Positions 34,686-42,196 of a stretch of DNA of 64,000 nt are shown in pieces (the stretch's first letter is position 1; each line of letters starts with the position of its first letter). A program made the translations under genes and the position numbers. Below the pieces are notes generated by a model that was given only the letters and a program-made list of their open reading frames with translations, did no database searches and was not told the origin of the DNA. Origin of the DNA: Arcanobacterium bovis (GTDB lineage Bacteria; Actinomycetota; Actinomycetes; Actinomycetales; Actinomycetaceae); contig NZ_SJDT01000007.1 of NCBI RefSeq assembly GCF_004331995.1, positions 1 to 64,000 of the forward strand, read 5' to 3'.

Positions 34686-35752
34686 CCATTAATAACGCCA
34701 GTACAACTGAGCGCCGCCACGCCGTCAACGCGTGGCGGCGCCGGCGCCAACGACGCATCATCATAATCGCCGTTCTTGCCACAATTGCCCTCATATCGTT
34801 CTTTATTTCACTGATGGTCGGTCCACTTAATCTCAGTGTGAGCGAAGTTTTCAACGCCCTCATTGATCCCAATGCACCATCTGAGCATCGCACTGTAGTC
34901 GTGAATCTCAGACTCCCCTCGGCACTTCTCGCATTCTTGGTTGGCGCCACATTGAGCATCGCCGGACTCGAAATGCAAACAATCTTAGATAACCCGCTGG
35001 CAGAGCCTTTTACTCTCGGAGTTTCCGCAGCTGCCGCCTTTGGTGCCGCACTTGCTATCGTGGGAAATCTCAGCTTTGCAGGGCAGTGGACAATCACCAT
35101 TTCCGCTGGCCTTATGGCATTACTTGCCGCGTCTATCATCGCCGCAGTATCTGCCAGCCGTGGCGGTTCAGCCGAGACAATGGTGTTACTGGGGATCGCG
35201 TTGGTCTTCGGCTTCCAAGCACTCCTGGCATTGATGCAATACCGTGCCAGCACAGAATCACTTACCCAGATCGTATTCTGGACGCTCGGTTCGCTCACCC
35301 GCGCAACCTGGACGGCCGTGGTCGTTATGGCAGTGCTACTCGCTATCGCATTGCCGATTTTCCATGTGCTCGGTTGGAGTCTTACGGCGCTTCGATTAGG
35401 CGAAAGCCAAGCACAGGCCTTTGGAATTCGCGTTGGAAACCTCCGCATTGGCGTACTTATGGTCTGCTCAATTCTCGCTGCAGCTGCCGTATCGTTCGTC
35501 GGAATTATCGGATTTATCGGACTTGTAGGTCCGCACGTGGCGCGGATTCTCGTTGGCGACGACCAACGGTTTGTACTCCCCGCCTCGGTACTCTCTGGCG
35601 CTGCATTGCTATCCAGCGCACATGCACTGAGCCAAATTCTTGTGCCGGGTGTTTCGCTCCCAGTTGGAATCGTAACGGCTCTTGTAGGCGTGCCGGTGTT
35701 CCTCATGATTATTCTCGGCAAGAAACGTACCTCGTTTGGAGGAATCCGATGA
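34682..35752 (+). CDS. FecCD-family siderophore permease, first system
   Basis: A BtuC/FecCD-type permease with about ten helices. Hallmarks are VNLRLPSALLAFLVGATLSIAGLEMQTILDNPLAEPFTLG, the ALRLGESQAQAFGI coupling region, and VSFVGIIGFIGLVGPHVARILVGDDQR. A very basic stretch (AWRRRRQRR) precedes the first helix. I start at the ATG at 34682 that overlaps the stop of the binding-protein gene. The lone permease would work as a homodimer with the next gene's ATPase. Confidence 0.92.
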   Translation: MTINNASTTERRHAVNAWRRRRQRRIIIIAVLATIALISFFISLMVGPLNLSVSEVFNALIDPNAPSEHRTVVVNLRLPSALLAFLVGATLSIAGLEMQTILDNPLAEPFTLGVSAAAAFGAALAIVGNLSFAGQWTITISAGLMALLAASIIAAVSASRGGSAETMVLLGIALVFGFQALLALMQYRASTESLTQIVFWTLGSLTRATWTAVVVMAVLLAIALPIFHVLGWSLTALRLGESQAQAFGIRVGNLRIGVLMVCSILAAAAVSFVGIIGFIGLVGPHVARILVGDDQRFVLPASVLSGAALLSSAHALSQILVPGVSLPVGIVTALVGVPVFLMIILGKKRTSFGGIR

Positions 35753-36525
35753 CAACCACTGAACCAACAACTGCATCAATTTCAATCTCTAATCTATGCA
35801 GCGGATATCGCAAACGACAGGTGCTTAACGGGATCGATTTGCCCCACCTGAGCTCAATGGTTGCTTTGATCGGCCCAAACGGTTCTGGAAAATCCACGCT
35901 CGTAAAATCAATCGCGGGACTCCAACCTCATACTGGGGAAATAGCCTTCCACGGCACTGAATCGCGCGGATCGACGCCGCCCGCTCGCCGTTTAGGATAT
36001 CTCCCACAGGGGATTCCAAGCGGCGTATCGCTGACGGTGCTCGAATCGGTGATGGTTGCGGCTCGTCGTACTGGCGGCTTGCGTCTGAACAGCGAATATA
36101 TTGCCGACGCCGTCGAGGTACTTGCCGATGTCGGCATCGCCGATCTTGCCGATCGCTACTTAGGTGAGCTCTCCGGGGGCCAACGCCAGTTGGTGGGTCT
36201 AGCGCAACTTCTGATTCGCAAGCCGGACATTATGCTGCTTGACGAGCCAACTTCCGCACTCGATTTACATCATCAATTAGATGTACTGCGCATTGTGAAA
36301 CGCACCGTGAACAAGCAATCTGGAACCGCGCTCGTCGTCTTACACGATCTCAACCTCGCAGCAGCTTTCTGCGACGAAATCGTGCTCTTGAACAAAGGCC
36401 AGGTTGCGGGGCGCGGAACTCCTGAGGAAGTGCTCAATCCCCGATTACTCGCCGAGGTGTATCACGTTGAAACCACGATTATCAAACAGAACAGTCGCGT
36501 GGTGGTATGCCCAGTGATTTCCTAA
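35749..36525 (+). CDS. Siderophore ABC transporter ATPase, first system
   Basis: The 258-residue ATPase has Walker A GPNGSGKST, a Q-loop region (LGYLPQGIPSG), signature LSGGQRQ, Walker B IMLLDEPTS and the H-loop VVLHDLN. The start is the ATG at 35749 after TGGAGG, overlapping the permease stop as ATGA; the much longer frame upstream is an out-of-frame shadow of the permease gene. It powers import through the preceding permease. Confidence 0.93.
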   Translation: MTTTEPTTASISISNLCSGYRKRQVLNGIDLPHLSSMVALIGPNGSGKSTLVKSIAGLQPHTGEIAFHGTESRGSTPPARRLGYLPQGIPSGVSLTVLESVMVAARRTGGLRLNSEYIADAVEVLADVGIADLADRYLGELSGGQRQLVGLAQLLIRKPDIMLLDEPTSALDLHHQLDVLRIVKRTVNKQSGTALVVLHDLNLAAAFCDEIVLLNKGQVAGRGTPEEVLNPRLLAEVYHVETTIIKQNSRVVVCPVIS

Positions 36526-36603
36526 ACACGATATCTCAACCACGAACAAAAATACGTGATAACCGTCTTCACAACAACTACTGCTAACACAAAAGGAACA
36601 CAC

Positions 36604-37635
36604 ATGAAAAAACTTAAAAAATTTACCGCTGTAGCATGCGCTGCATTTACTTCAATATTCGTGCTAACCGGTTGCGGCACATCAACCACTTCGACCGGTC
36701 ATCAATCAAGTACATCGGACGCGCCAGTTGAAATCAAACACCAATACGGCACCACCACTGTGAAAAACATACCGCAACGAATCGCTACGGTGTCATGGGT
36801 TAACACTGATACTGTACTTGCGTTCGATGCTGTACCCGTCGGAGTTCCTGCGGTGGAGTGGGGTGGGAACAAGAATAAATCTACTGACTGGATCGACTCA
36901 AAGCTCAAAGAACTGGGCGCACAATGGGGAAGCTCAAAGGCACCCAAACAGTATTCGGAAGTAGACGGCATCAATTTTGAGGCAATTGCCCAAGTCAAGC
37001 CGGATCTCATCGTAGCCGCATACTCTGGCATGTCGAAAGAACAATACGACAAACTCAGTAAAATCGCACCAGTGATTGGACCAATCGAGCCAAATTACAC
37101 AACTAAGTGGCAAGACGCCACTCGAGCTGTCGGCAAAGCACTCCGTCAAGAAGACAAAGCTACAAAGATGATCACTGATCTTGAAACGAAACTGAAGAAT
37201 ATTGGCGAGAAGAACAACTTCAAGGGTATCAATTTCATCGCAGGAAACCTCGATCTCGCCACGAATAACATCAGTATTTACACTGGTGGGGACACTCGCG
37301 GACGTTTCTTCTCATCTATCGGTCTCACCGAAGCACCCGTAGTCACCGCGAATACCCCCGCAAGTAAATTCTTCTTCGATTGGTCTCCCGAACGTGCCGA
37401 TGAGCTAAAATCCGACATTTTCTATTCGTGGATATCCGCCGACACAAAGATCGCAGACGTGGAAGCACATCCACTTTTTGGTCAAATTCCTGCTGTGAAA
37501 AATCGCCACCTCGTGGTCACAAACGATGACCATGCCACGTTGTCGATATCCGCAGCGTCAGTTCTTAGTCTGCCGTGGGCAATCGACAATTTTGTACCGC
37601 AGATAATCAAAACTGTGCAAAATATTCGCCGCTAA
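36604..37635 (+). CDS. Siderophore-binding lipoprotein, second system
   Basis: Start at the ATG at 36604 with AAAGGA upstream. The signal peptide ends in lipobox LTGC (Cys24). The mature protein has the FepB-like layout: HQYGTTTVKNIPQRIATVSWVNTDTVLAFDAVPVGVP, then FEAIAQVKPDLIVAAYSGM and IGPIEPNYTTKWQD. It resembles the catecholate/hydroxamate-binding proteins of actinobacteria; the ligand is not known. It opens the second half of the iron locus, 78 bp after the first ATPase gene, and no separate DtxR box is visible in that gap. Confidence 0.9.
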   Translation: MKKLKKFTAVACAAFTSIFVLTGCGTSTTSTGHQSSTSDAPVEIKHQYGTTTVKNIPQRIATVSWVNTDTVLAFDAVPVGVPAVEWGGNKNKSTDWIDSKLKELGAQWGSSKAPKQYSEVDGINFEAIAQVKPDLIVAAYSGMSKEQYDKLSKIAPVIGPIEPNYTTKWQDATRAVGKALRQEDKATKMITDLETKLKNIGEKNNFKGINFIAGNLDLATNNISIYTGGDTRGRFFSSIGLTEAPVVTANTPASKFFFDWSPERADELKSDIFYSWISADTKIADVEAHPLFGQIPAVKNRHLVVTNDDHATLSISAASVLSLPWAIDNFVPQIIKTVQNIRR

Positions 37636-37650
37636 TAAATAGGTGCACAT

Positions 37651-38640
37651 ATGCGTTGGTATCTCATCACATGCACTGCGCTTGTCGTGGTGGCTTGTGT
37701 TGTCTCAGTGGCAGTTGGCGCACGACCAATATCCTTAACTGTGCTCTGGCATTATTGGAGCGATCCCACTCTAGTTTCAAGCACCGATCTTGCCATAATA
37801 CATGCCCGCTTTGCTCGAACACTCACAGGACTATTGGTGGGTATTGCACTTGCCGTCTCCGGCAGTACGATGCAAGGAATGACTCGTAACCCTCTAGCTG
37901 ATCCTGGTCTACTCGGTCTCAACGCGGGCGCGGCCAGCGCGGTGGTACTCGGCATTTACACATTCGGGATCGGATCAGTGCTTGGCTATGCAAGCTTTGC
38001 TTTCATCGGCGCAGCTTGCGCAACTGTGACAGTGTATGCGATCGCTTCATATGGCAAGACAGGTGCCACTCCCGTTCGACTCGCGCTTGCCGGAGCAGCA
38101 CTTTCGGCCGGACTTAGTTCAATAACCAGCGCTATATTGCTAATTGATCAACAAACAGTGAATCAATTCCGCATGTGGCAAATGGGGATTCTCGGTGCAC
38201 GTGGAACCGGAGAAATACTCATTATTGCACCATTCATCGTTGTTGGCGCGTTCGTCATGTTAATTTTCGGATCGCGACTACTCAATATACTTGCTTTAGG
38301 CGATGCTACCGCTACCAGCTTGGGAATTAGACCGAATCGTGCTCGGATGTGTTTGGCACTTATCACAGTGCTTCTCGCTGGATCGGCCACTGCGCTTGCA
38401 GGACCTATCGGTTTTTTAGGACTCATTGTGCCGCATGCTGCAAGGTTGCTCGTAGGCGGCGATTACAAACATATTCTTGCACTGAGCCTTCTCCTTGGTC
38501 CGCTTGCGCTTTTGACAGCTGATGTGGTCGGGAGAGTCATTATGTCACCTGCCGAAATACAAGCCGGAGTTATGACTGCACTGCTTGGAGCGCCGGTATT
38601 TATTGCTCTTGTGCGTACTCGGAAGCAGGTACAACTGTGA
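37651..38640 (+). CDS. FecCD-family siderophore permease, second system, subunit 1
   Basis: A FecCD permease of 329 residues. Signatures are HARFARTLTGLLVGIALAVSGSTMQGMTRNPLADPGLLG, the coupling region ALGDATATSLGI, and ALAGPIGFLGLIVPHAARLLVGGDYK. It pairs with the next permease, whose GTG start overlaps its stop. Together they would form the heterodimeric channel typical of enterobactin- or ferrichrome-type importers. Confidence 0.92.
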   Translation: MRWYLITCTALVVVACVVSVAVGARPISLTVLWHYWSDPTLVSSTDLAIIHARFARTLTGLLVGIALAVSGSTMQGMTRNPLADPGLLGLNAGAASAVVLGIYTFGIGSVLGYASFAFIGAACATVTVYAIASYGKTGATPVRLALAGAALSAGLSSITSAILLIDQQTVNQFRMWQMGILGARGTGEILIIAPFIVVGAFVMLIFGSRLLNILALGDATATSLGIRPNRARMCLALITVLLAGSATALAGPIGFLGLIVPHAARLLVGGDYKHILALSLLLGPLALLTADVVGRVIMSPAEIQAGVMTALLGAPVFIALVRTRKQVQL

Positions 38641-39710
38641 TAAGCACGAGTTCTTACAGAAGAAAAACTTTTTATCTTCGCCAACGTCCCGCTGATTTTC
38701 ATCGGAGATCCCGCGCCGCACGAACGACGCTCACACTGTGTGGAATTGCCTTTTTAGTGTTTGTTGTGTTCGCGCTTCGGGTGATGCTTGGTGATCCGCT
38801 GGTTCGCACCGGCGATCTCGCCTTACTGATCAATGGCAACGACATTCCATCGCTACACTTCATCGTGTTCGAACATCGCCTACCTACCGCTATAGTCGGA
38901 GTTCTCGCTGGTATTTCATTCGGCGTTTCAGGTGCGATATTCCAAACTCTGCTACGCAATCCACTCGCATCTCCTGACATCATCGGCGTTAGTTTTGGAG
39001 CCTCAGCTGCAACTGTACTGGCAATAACACTATTTGCTATTCAAGGAATAACGCTCTTTGGCATCTCGATAGTTGGCGCTGTCTGCTCGGCGGGTCTTGT
39101 GTTATGGATTTCCCGTGGTCACGGTAGTCGTTTCATACTCGTTGGAATTGGAGTGGCGGCAGCGTTGCAAGCAACAATCACTTTCGCACTTAGCCGTACA
39201 GACGTGCGCTTAGCTCAAGACGCTCTCCATTGGATGATTGGCTCGCTGAGTACATCAACATGGGAGCGCGCAATTATCCTTAGCTGTTGTTTAATAGTTC
39301 TGTTCGGCACGGTGGCTTTGTTCGCATCCCGCCTCGAGATTTTGGAATTGGGTGACGACGTCGCAACCTCGCTCGGTGTCCGTAGTTCTCGTTCGCGTAC
39401 AACACTGATTTTATTAGCAGTAGCCATAAATGCAGTATCCGTGGCGGTAACTGGACCGATTTCTTTTATCGCTTTTCTCAGTGGGCCTATCGCACGGATT
39501 ATTCTCAGAGTAGCAATAGATAGACACTGTTCAGCTGGAGTTTTTATGTATACCAGCGGTGCAGTAGGTGCATTTCTTGTGTTGTTTTCTGATCTAGTTG
39601 GGCAAACTTTAACCCCAGTTGCCATTCCTGCTGGTGTTATCACTGGTCTAATAGGCGCGCCTTTCCTCCTCGTGCTCCTCATGAAAAACACACACCTTCG
39701 TAACGAATGA
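38637..39710 (+). CDS. FecCD-family siderophore permease, second system, subunit 2
   Basis: 357 residues with FEHRLPTAIVGVLAGISFGVSGAIFQTLLRNPLASPDIIG, LELGDDVATSLGV and the third conserved block VTGPISFIAFLSGPIARIIL. That block is less conserved than in subunit 1, where it reads GLIVPHAAR. An N-terminal basic stretch (RRSRAARTT) precedes the first helix. The start is GTG, coupled to the previous gene by GTGA. Confidence 0.9.
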   Translation: MISTSSYRRKTFYLRQRPADFHRRSRAARTTLTLCGIAFLVFVVFALRVMLGDPLVRTGDLALLINGNDIPSLHFIVFEHRLPTAIVGVLAGISFGVSGAIFQTLLRNPLASPDIIGVSFGASAATVLAITLFAIQGITLFGISIVGAVCSAGLVLWISRGHGSRFILVGIGVAAALQATITFALSRTDVRLAQDALHWMIGSLSTSTWERAIILSCCLIVLFGTVALFASRLEILELGDDVATSLGVRSSRSRTTLILLAVAINAVSVAVTGPISFIAFLSGPIARIILRVAIDRHCSAGVFMYTSGAVGAFLVLFSDLVGQTLTPVAIPAGVITGLIGAPFLLVLLMKNTHLRNE

Positions 39711-39721
39711 TGAGGTACTTT

Positions 39722-41491
39722 ATGAAAACTCCCACTACGTTAGAAGCCCGCAATCTCACTCTTGGATATGGAAAAAGTCCGATCCTCCACGATGTAGATT
39801 TCGTTGTTCCGCCAGGAAAAATCACAATCATTGTGGGAGCAAATGGATCAGGAAAATCGACTCTATTGCGTGGACTTTCTCGTTTGCTACCGCCATCACG
39901 AGGAGAAGTTTTACTCGATGGTAAAAATATTCATAAGGAAAACCCCAAAACTGTGGCACAAAAGCTAGCCTTGTTACCTCAGCACCCTATAGCTCCAGAT
40001 GGAATTCGCGTTCGAGATCTGGTGGCGCGTGGACGCTTTCCCCACCAAGGCTTGTTCGCTGTTGCAAGCCAAACCGATCATGCCGCTGTGGAGCGAGCAA
40101 TGACAGCCACAGGAATTCTTGAATTGGCAGATCGCAATGTACATGAGCTCTCAGGCGGCCAGAGACAACGCGTCTGGATAGCATTGGCACTCGCTCAAGA
40201 AAGTGATGTGTTGTTGCTTGATGAACCCACCACGTATCTCGATCTCACCCACCAACTCGACGTACTCGACGTCATCACTAAATTAAACCGCGAACGGGGC
40301 GCCACCGTGGTGATCGTTCTACATGATCTCAATTTAGCAACTCGATACGCTCATCACCTCGTAGCATTAAAAGAAGGCAAAATATATGCTCAGGGATCAC
40401 CGAGTGAAGTCGTCACCGCTGAGCTAGTTCGTGAAGTATTTGAGCTGGACGCCACCATTATTCCGGACCCCCATACTGCCACTCCACTCGTGGTTCCTCA
40501 ACCTAAACAATTGGCACTTGACGTGGCCCCGACCTTGGCATTTACAGTGAACGTAGCCAAAAAGGTGCGCCTGTCGCCGAATTTTATGAGAATTACATTT
40601 CACGGTGCAGCACTGGAAAATTTCGGCACCAATTCACACCCGCGGGACTTACGTATCAAAATCGTTATCCCGGGAACTGCAGATTGTCTGCAAATCTTGC
40701 AACCCGCTGCCAGTGTCACCAGCAATGATATACATTCGTGGTACAAAAACTGGCTGAAAATTCCACAGTCGCAGCGCGGCGTATTGCGCACCTACACTGT
40801 GCGAGATTTTCGCCCTGGCAAGAACACTAATCCGCTCATTTCTGCCGTCTTACGAACCTCTATGCAACTACCCGAATTGGATATTGATTTTGTGATACAC
40901 GAGGACGGTCACGCAACCCAGTGGGCTATAGATGCTCAAGTTGGTGACTCTGTGGTGATATTAGGTCCCAATAAGCGGCTTGCTGATGCAGATTACGGTG
41001 GCATAGAATTTCGACCCGGATCGGCACGTCGTATCTTCCTCGCAGGTGATTCCACAGCTCTGCCAGCTATTTCTGGCATCTTAGAATCACTTGACAACAC
41101 CTATACCGGATACGCTTTGATAAAAGTCAAAGATGAGAGAGACATTCTTCCGATTCACACGGAGTCACATGTGCAGGTCACATGGCTCATCGGCGATAAC
41201 CCACACCTACTTTTCAACGCAATTCGCGATGCCAACTGCCACGAACTACCCTGCCAACAAATCGTGTCCACCGCAGGGGAAGAAGACCGTGAATTGACCG
41301 ACGTCGATGTGGATTCCTCAATCTTGTGGGAAACAGCATCTAACTGCACCACCTCGTTTTATGCGTGGCTCGCCGGCGAAGCAGGAGAAATCAAAGAAAT
41401 CCGCCGTTATCTGGTACAAGAAAGAGGCATAGATAGGAAAAGCATCACTTTTATGGGGTATTGGCGACGAGGCCGCGCCGAAGCATCTTAG
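39722..41491 (+). CDS. Siderophore ABC ATPase fused to a siderophore-interacting flavoprotein
   Basis: A two-domain protein of about 589 residues. Residues 5-255 are a FepC-type ATPase: Walker A GANGSGKST, signature LSGGQRQR, Walker B VLLLDEPTT, H-loop IVLHDLN. From about 275 a siderophore-interacting protein (SIP/ViuB-like) domain follows. It has an FAD-binding part around LRTYTVRDFRPGKN and FVIHEDGHATQWAIDAQVGDSVVILGPN, and an NAD-domain-like part with FLAGDSTALPAISGILE, ending MGYWRRGRAE. SIPs reduce ferric siderophores in the cytosol, so the fusion would tie import to iron release. I use the ATG at 39722 after TGAGG; the ATG at 39707 overlapping the permease stop is an alternative. Confidence 0.9.
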   Translation: MKTPTTLEARNLTLGYGKSPILHDVDFVVPPGKITIIVGANGSGKSTLLRGLSRLLPPSRGEVLLDGKNIHKENPKTVAQKLALLPQHPIAPDGIRVRDLVARGRFPHQGLFAVASQTDHAAVERAMTATGILELADRNVHELSGGQRQRVWIALALAQESDVLLLDEPTTYLDLTHQLDVLDVITKLNRERGATVVIVLHDLNLATRYAHHLVALKEGKIYAQGSPSEVVTAELVREVFELDATIIPDPHTATPLVVPQPKQLALDVAPTLAFTVNVAKKVRLSPNFMRITFHGAALENFGTNSHPRDLRIKIVIPGTADCLQILQPAASVTSNDIHSWYKNWLKIPQSQRGVLRTYTVRDFRPGKNTNPLISAVLRTSMQLPELDIDFVIHEDGHATQWAIDAQVGDSVVILGPNKRLADADYGGIEFRPGSARRIFLAGDSTALPAISGILESLDNTYTGYALIKVKDERDILPIHTESHVQVTWLIGDNPHLLFNAIRDANCHELPCQQIVSTAGEEDRELTDVDVDSSILWETASNCTTSFYAWLAGEAGEIKEIRRYLVQERGIDRKSITFMGYWRRGRAEAS

Positions 41492-41512
41492 GTTGACTAT
41501 AACCCTTCCGAA

Positions 41513-42196
41513 CTAAAGAACGAAGCGATACCCGATACCCGCTTCGGTAATGAAATGCTGCGGATTGCGTGGGTCTTTTTCAGTGCGCGCCCGAATCTGA
41601 GAAAGAAATACCCGCAAATAGTTCGTTTCTTTCTCGTAAGCGTCACCCCATACTGCTTTTAACAACTCTCGTTGCGGCACGAGGTGATCGTGGCGATGCG
41701 CCAGATAAGACACGATTTTCCACTGGGTAGGGGTCAGTTTCACCAATTCTCCGCCTACACGGAGATTACCTGCGGGAATGTCTATTTCGATCCATCCGTC
41801 ATGGGTGACGATTACTGGATTTTCTTCGCCACTTGGATGGACTCTCCGAAGCGCCGCCCGGATACGCGCAAGCAACTCCCCCGCATCAAAAGGTTTGGTC
41901 ACGAAATCATCGGCACCTTCGTCTAGAGCGTTTATTCTCGCTTCAATTTCATGGCGAGCCGACACCACCACAACCGGCATTTCGCTCCAAGTTCGCACAG
42001 TTCTCAAAACATCTAAACCGCTAATATCTGGCAAGCCTAAATCGAGCAACACCAATTGCGGATTCTCCTGCGAAGCTGATTTTATCGCCGCTGTTCCACT
42101 ACGTGCATATACCACTTCATATCTATGCGAGTGCAAAATAACACCAAGAGTTGAGGCGAGCTGAGCGTCGTCTTCAACAACCAGTATTTTTGCCAT
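41513..42196 (-). CDS. kdpE: Response regulator of the Kdp system
   Basis: An OmpR-type regulator of 227 residues. The receiver domain has the acidic pocket (VVEDD), the phospho-accepting Asp in LVLLDLGLPDISG and the conserved Lys in FVTKPFDAGELLARI. The DNA-binding wing is KLTPTQWKIVSYLAHRHDHLVPQRELLKAVWG with NYLRVFLSQIRAR. GAAGGG supports the ATG at 42196, a start that overlaps the end of kdpD by 23 bases; ATG 42202 is an alternative. KdpE activates kdpFABC under K+ limitation. Confidence 0.93.
   Translation of the reverse strand: MAKILVVEDDAQLASTLGVILHSHRYEVVYARSGTAAIKSASQENPQLVLLDLGLPDISGLDVLRTVRTWSEMPVVVVSARHEIEARINALDEGADDFVTKPFDAGELLARIRAALRRVHPSGEENPVIVTHDGWIEIDIPAGNLRVGGELVKLTPTQWKIVSYLAHRHDHLVPQRELLKAVWGDAYEKETNYLRVFLSQIRARTEKDPRNPQHFITEAGIGYRFVL

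Noticed and set aside
34678-35721. 347-codon frame antisense to the first siderophore permease
   Set aside because: It is a shadow of a GC-skewed membrane-protein gene, with Thr/Pro/Arg-rich composition and no domain.
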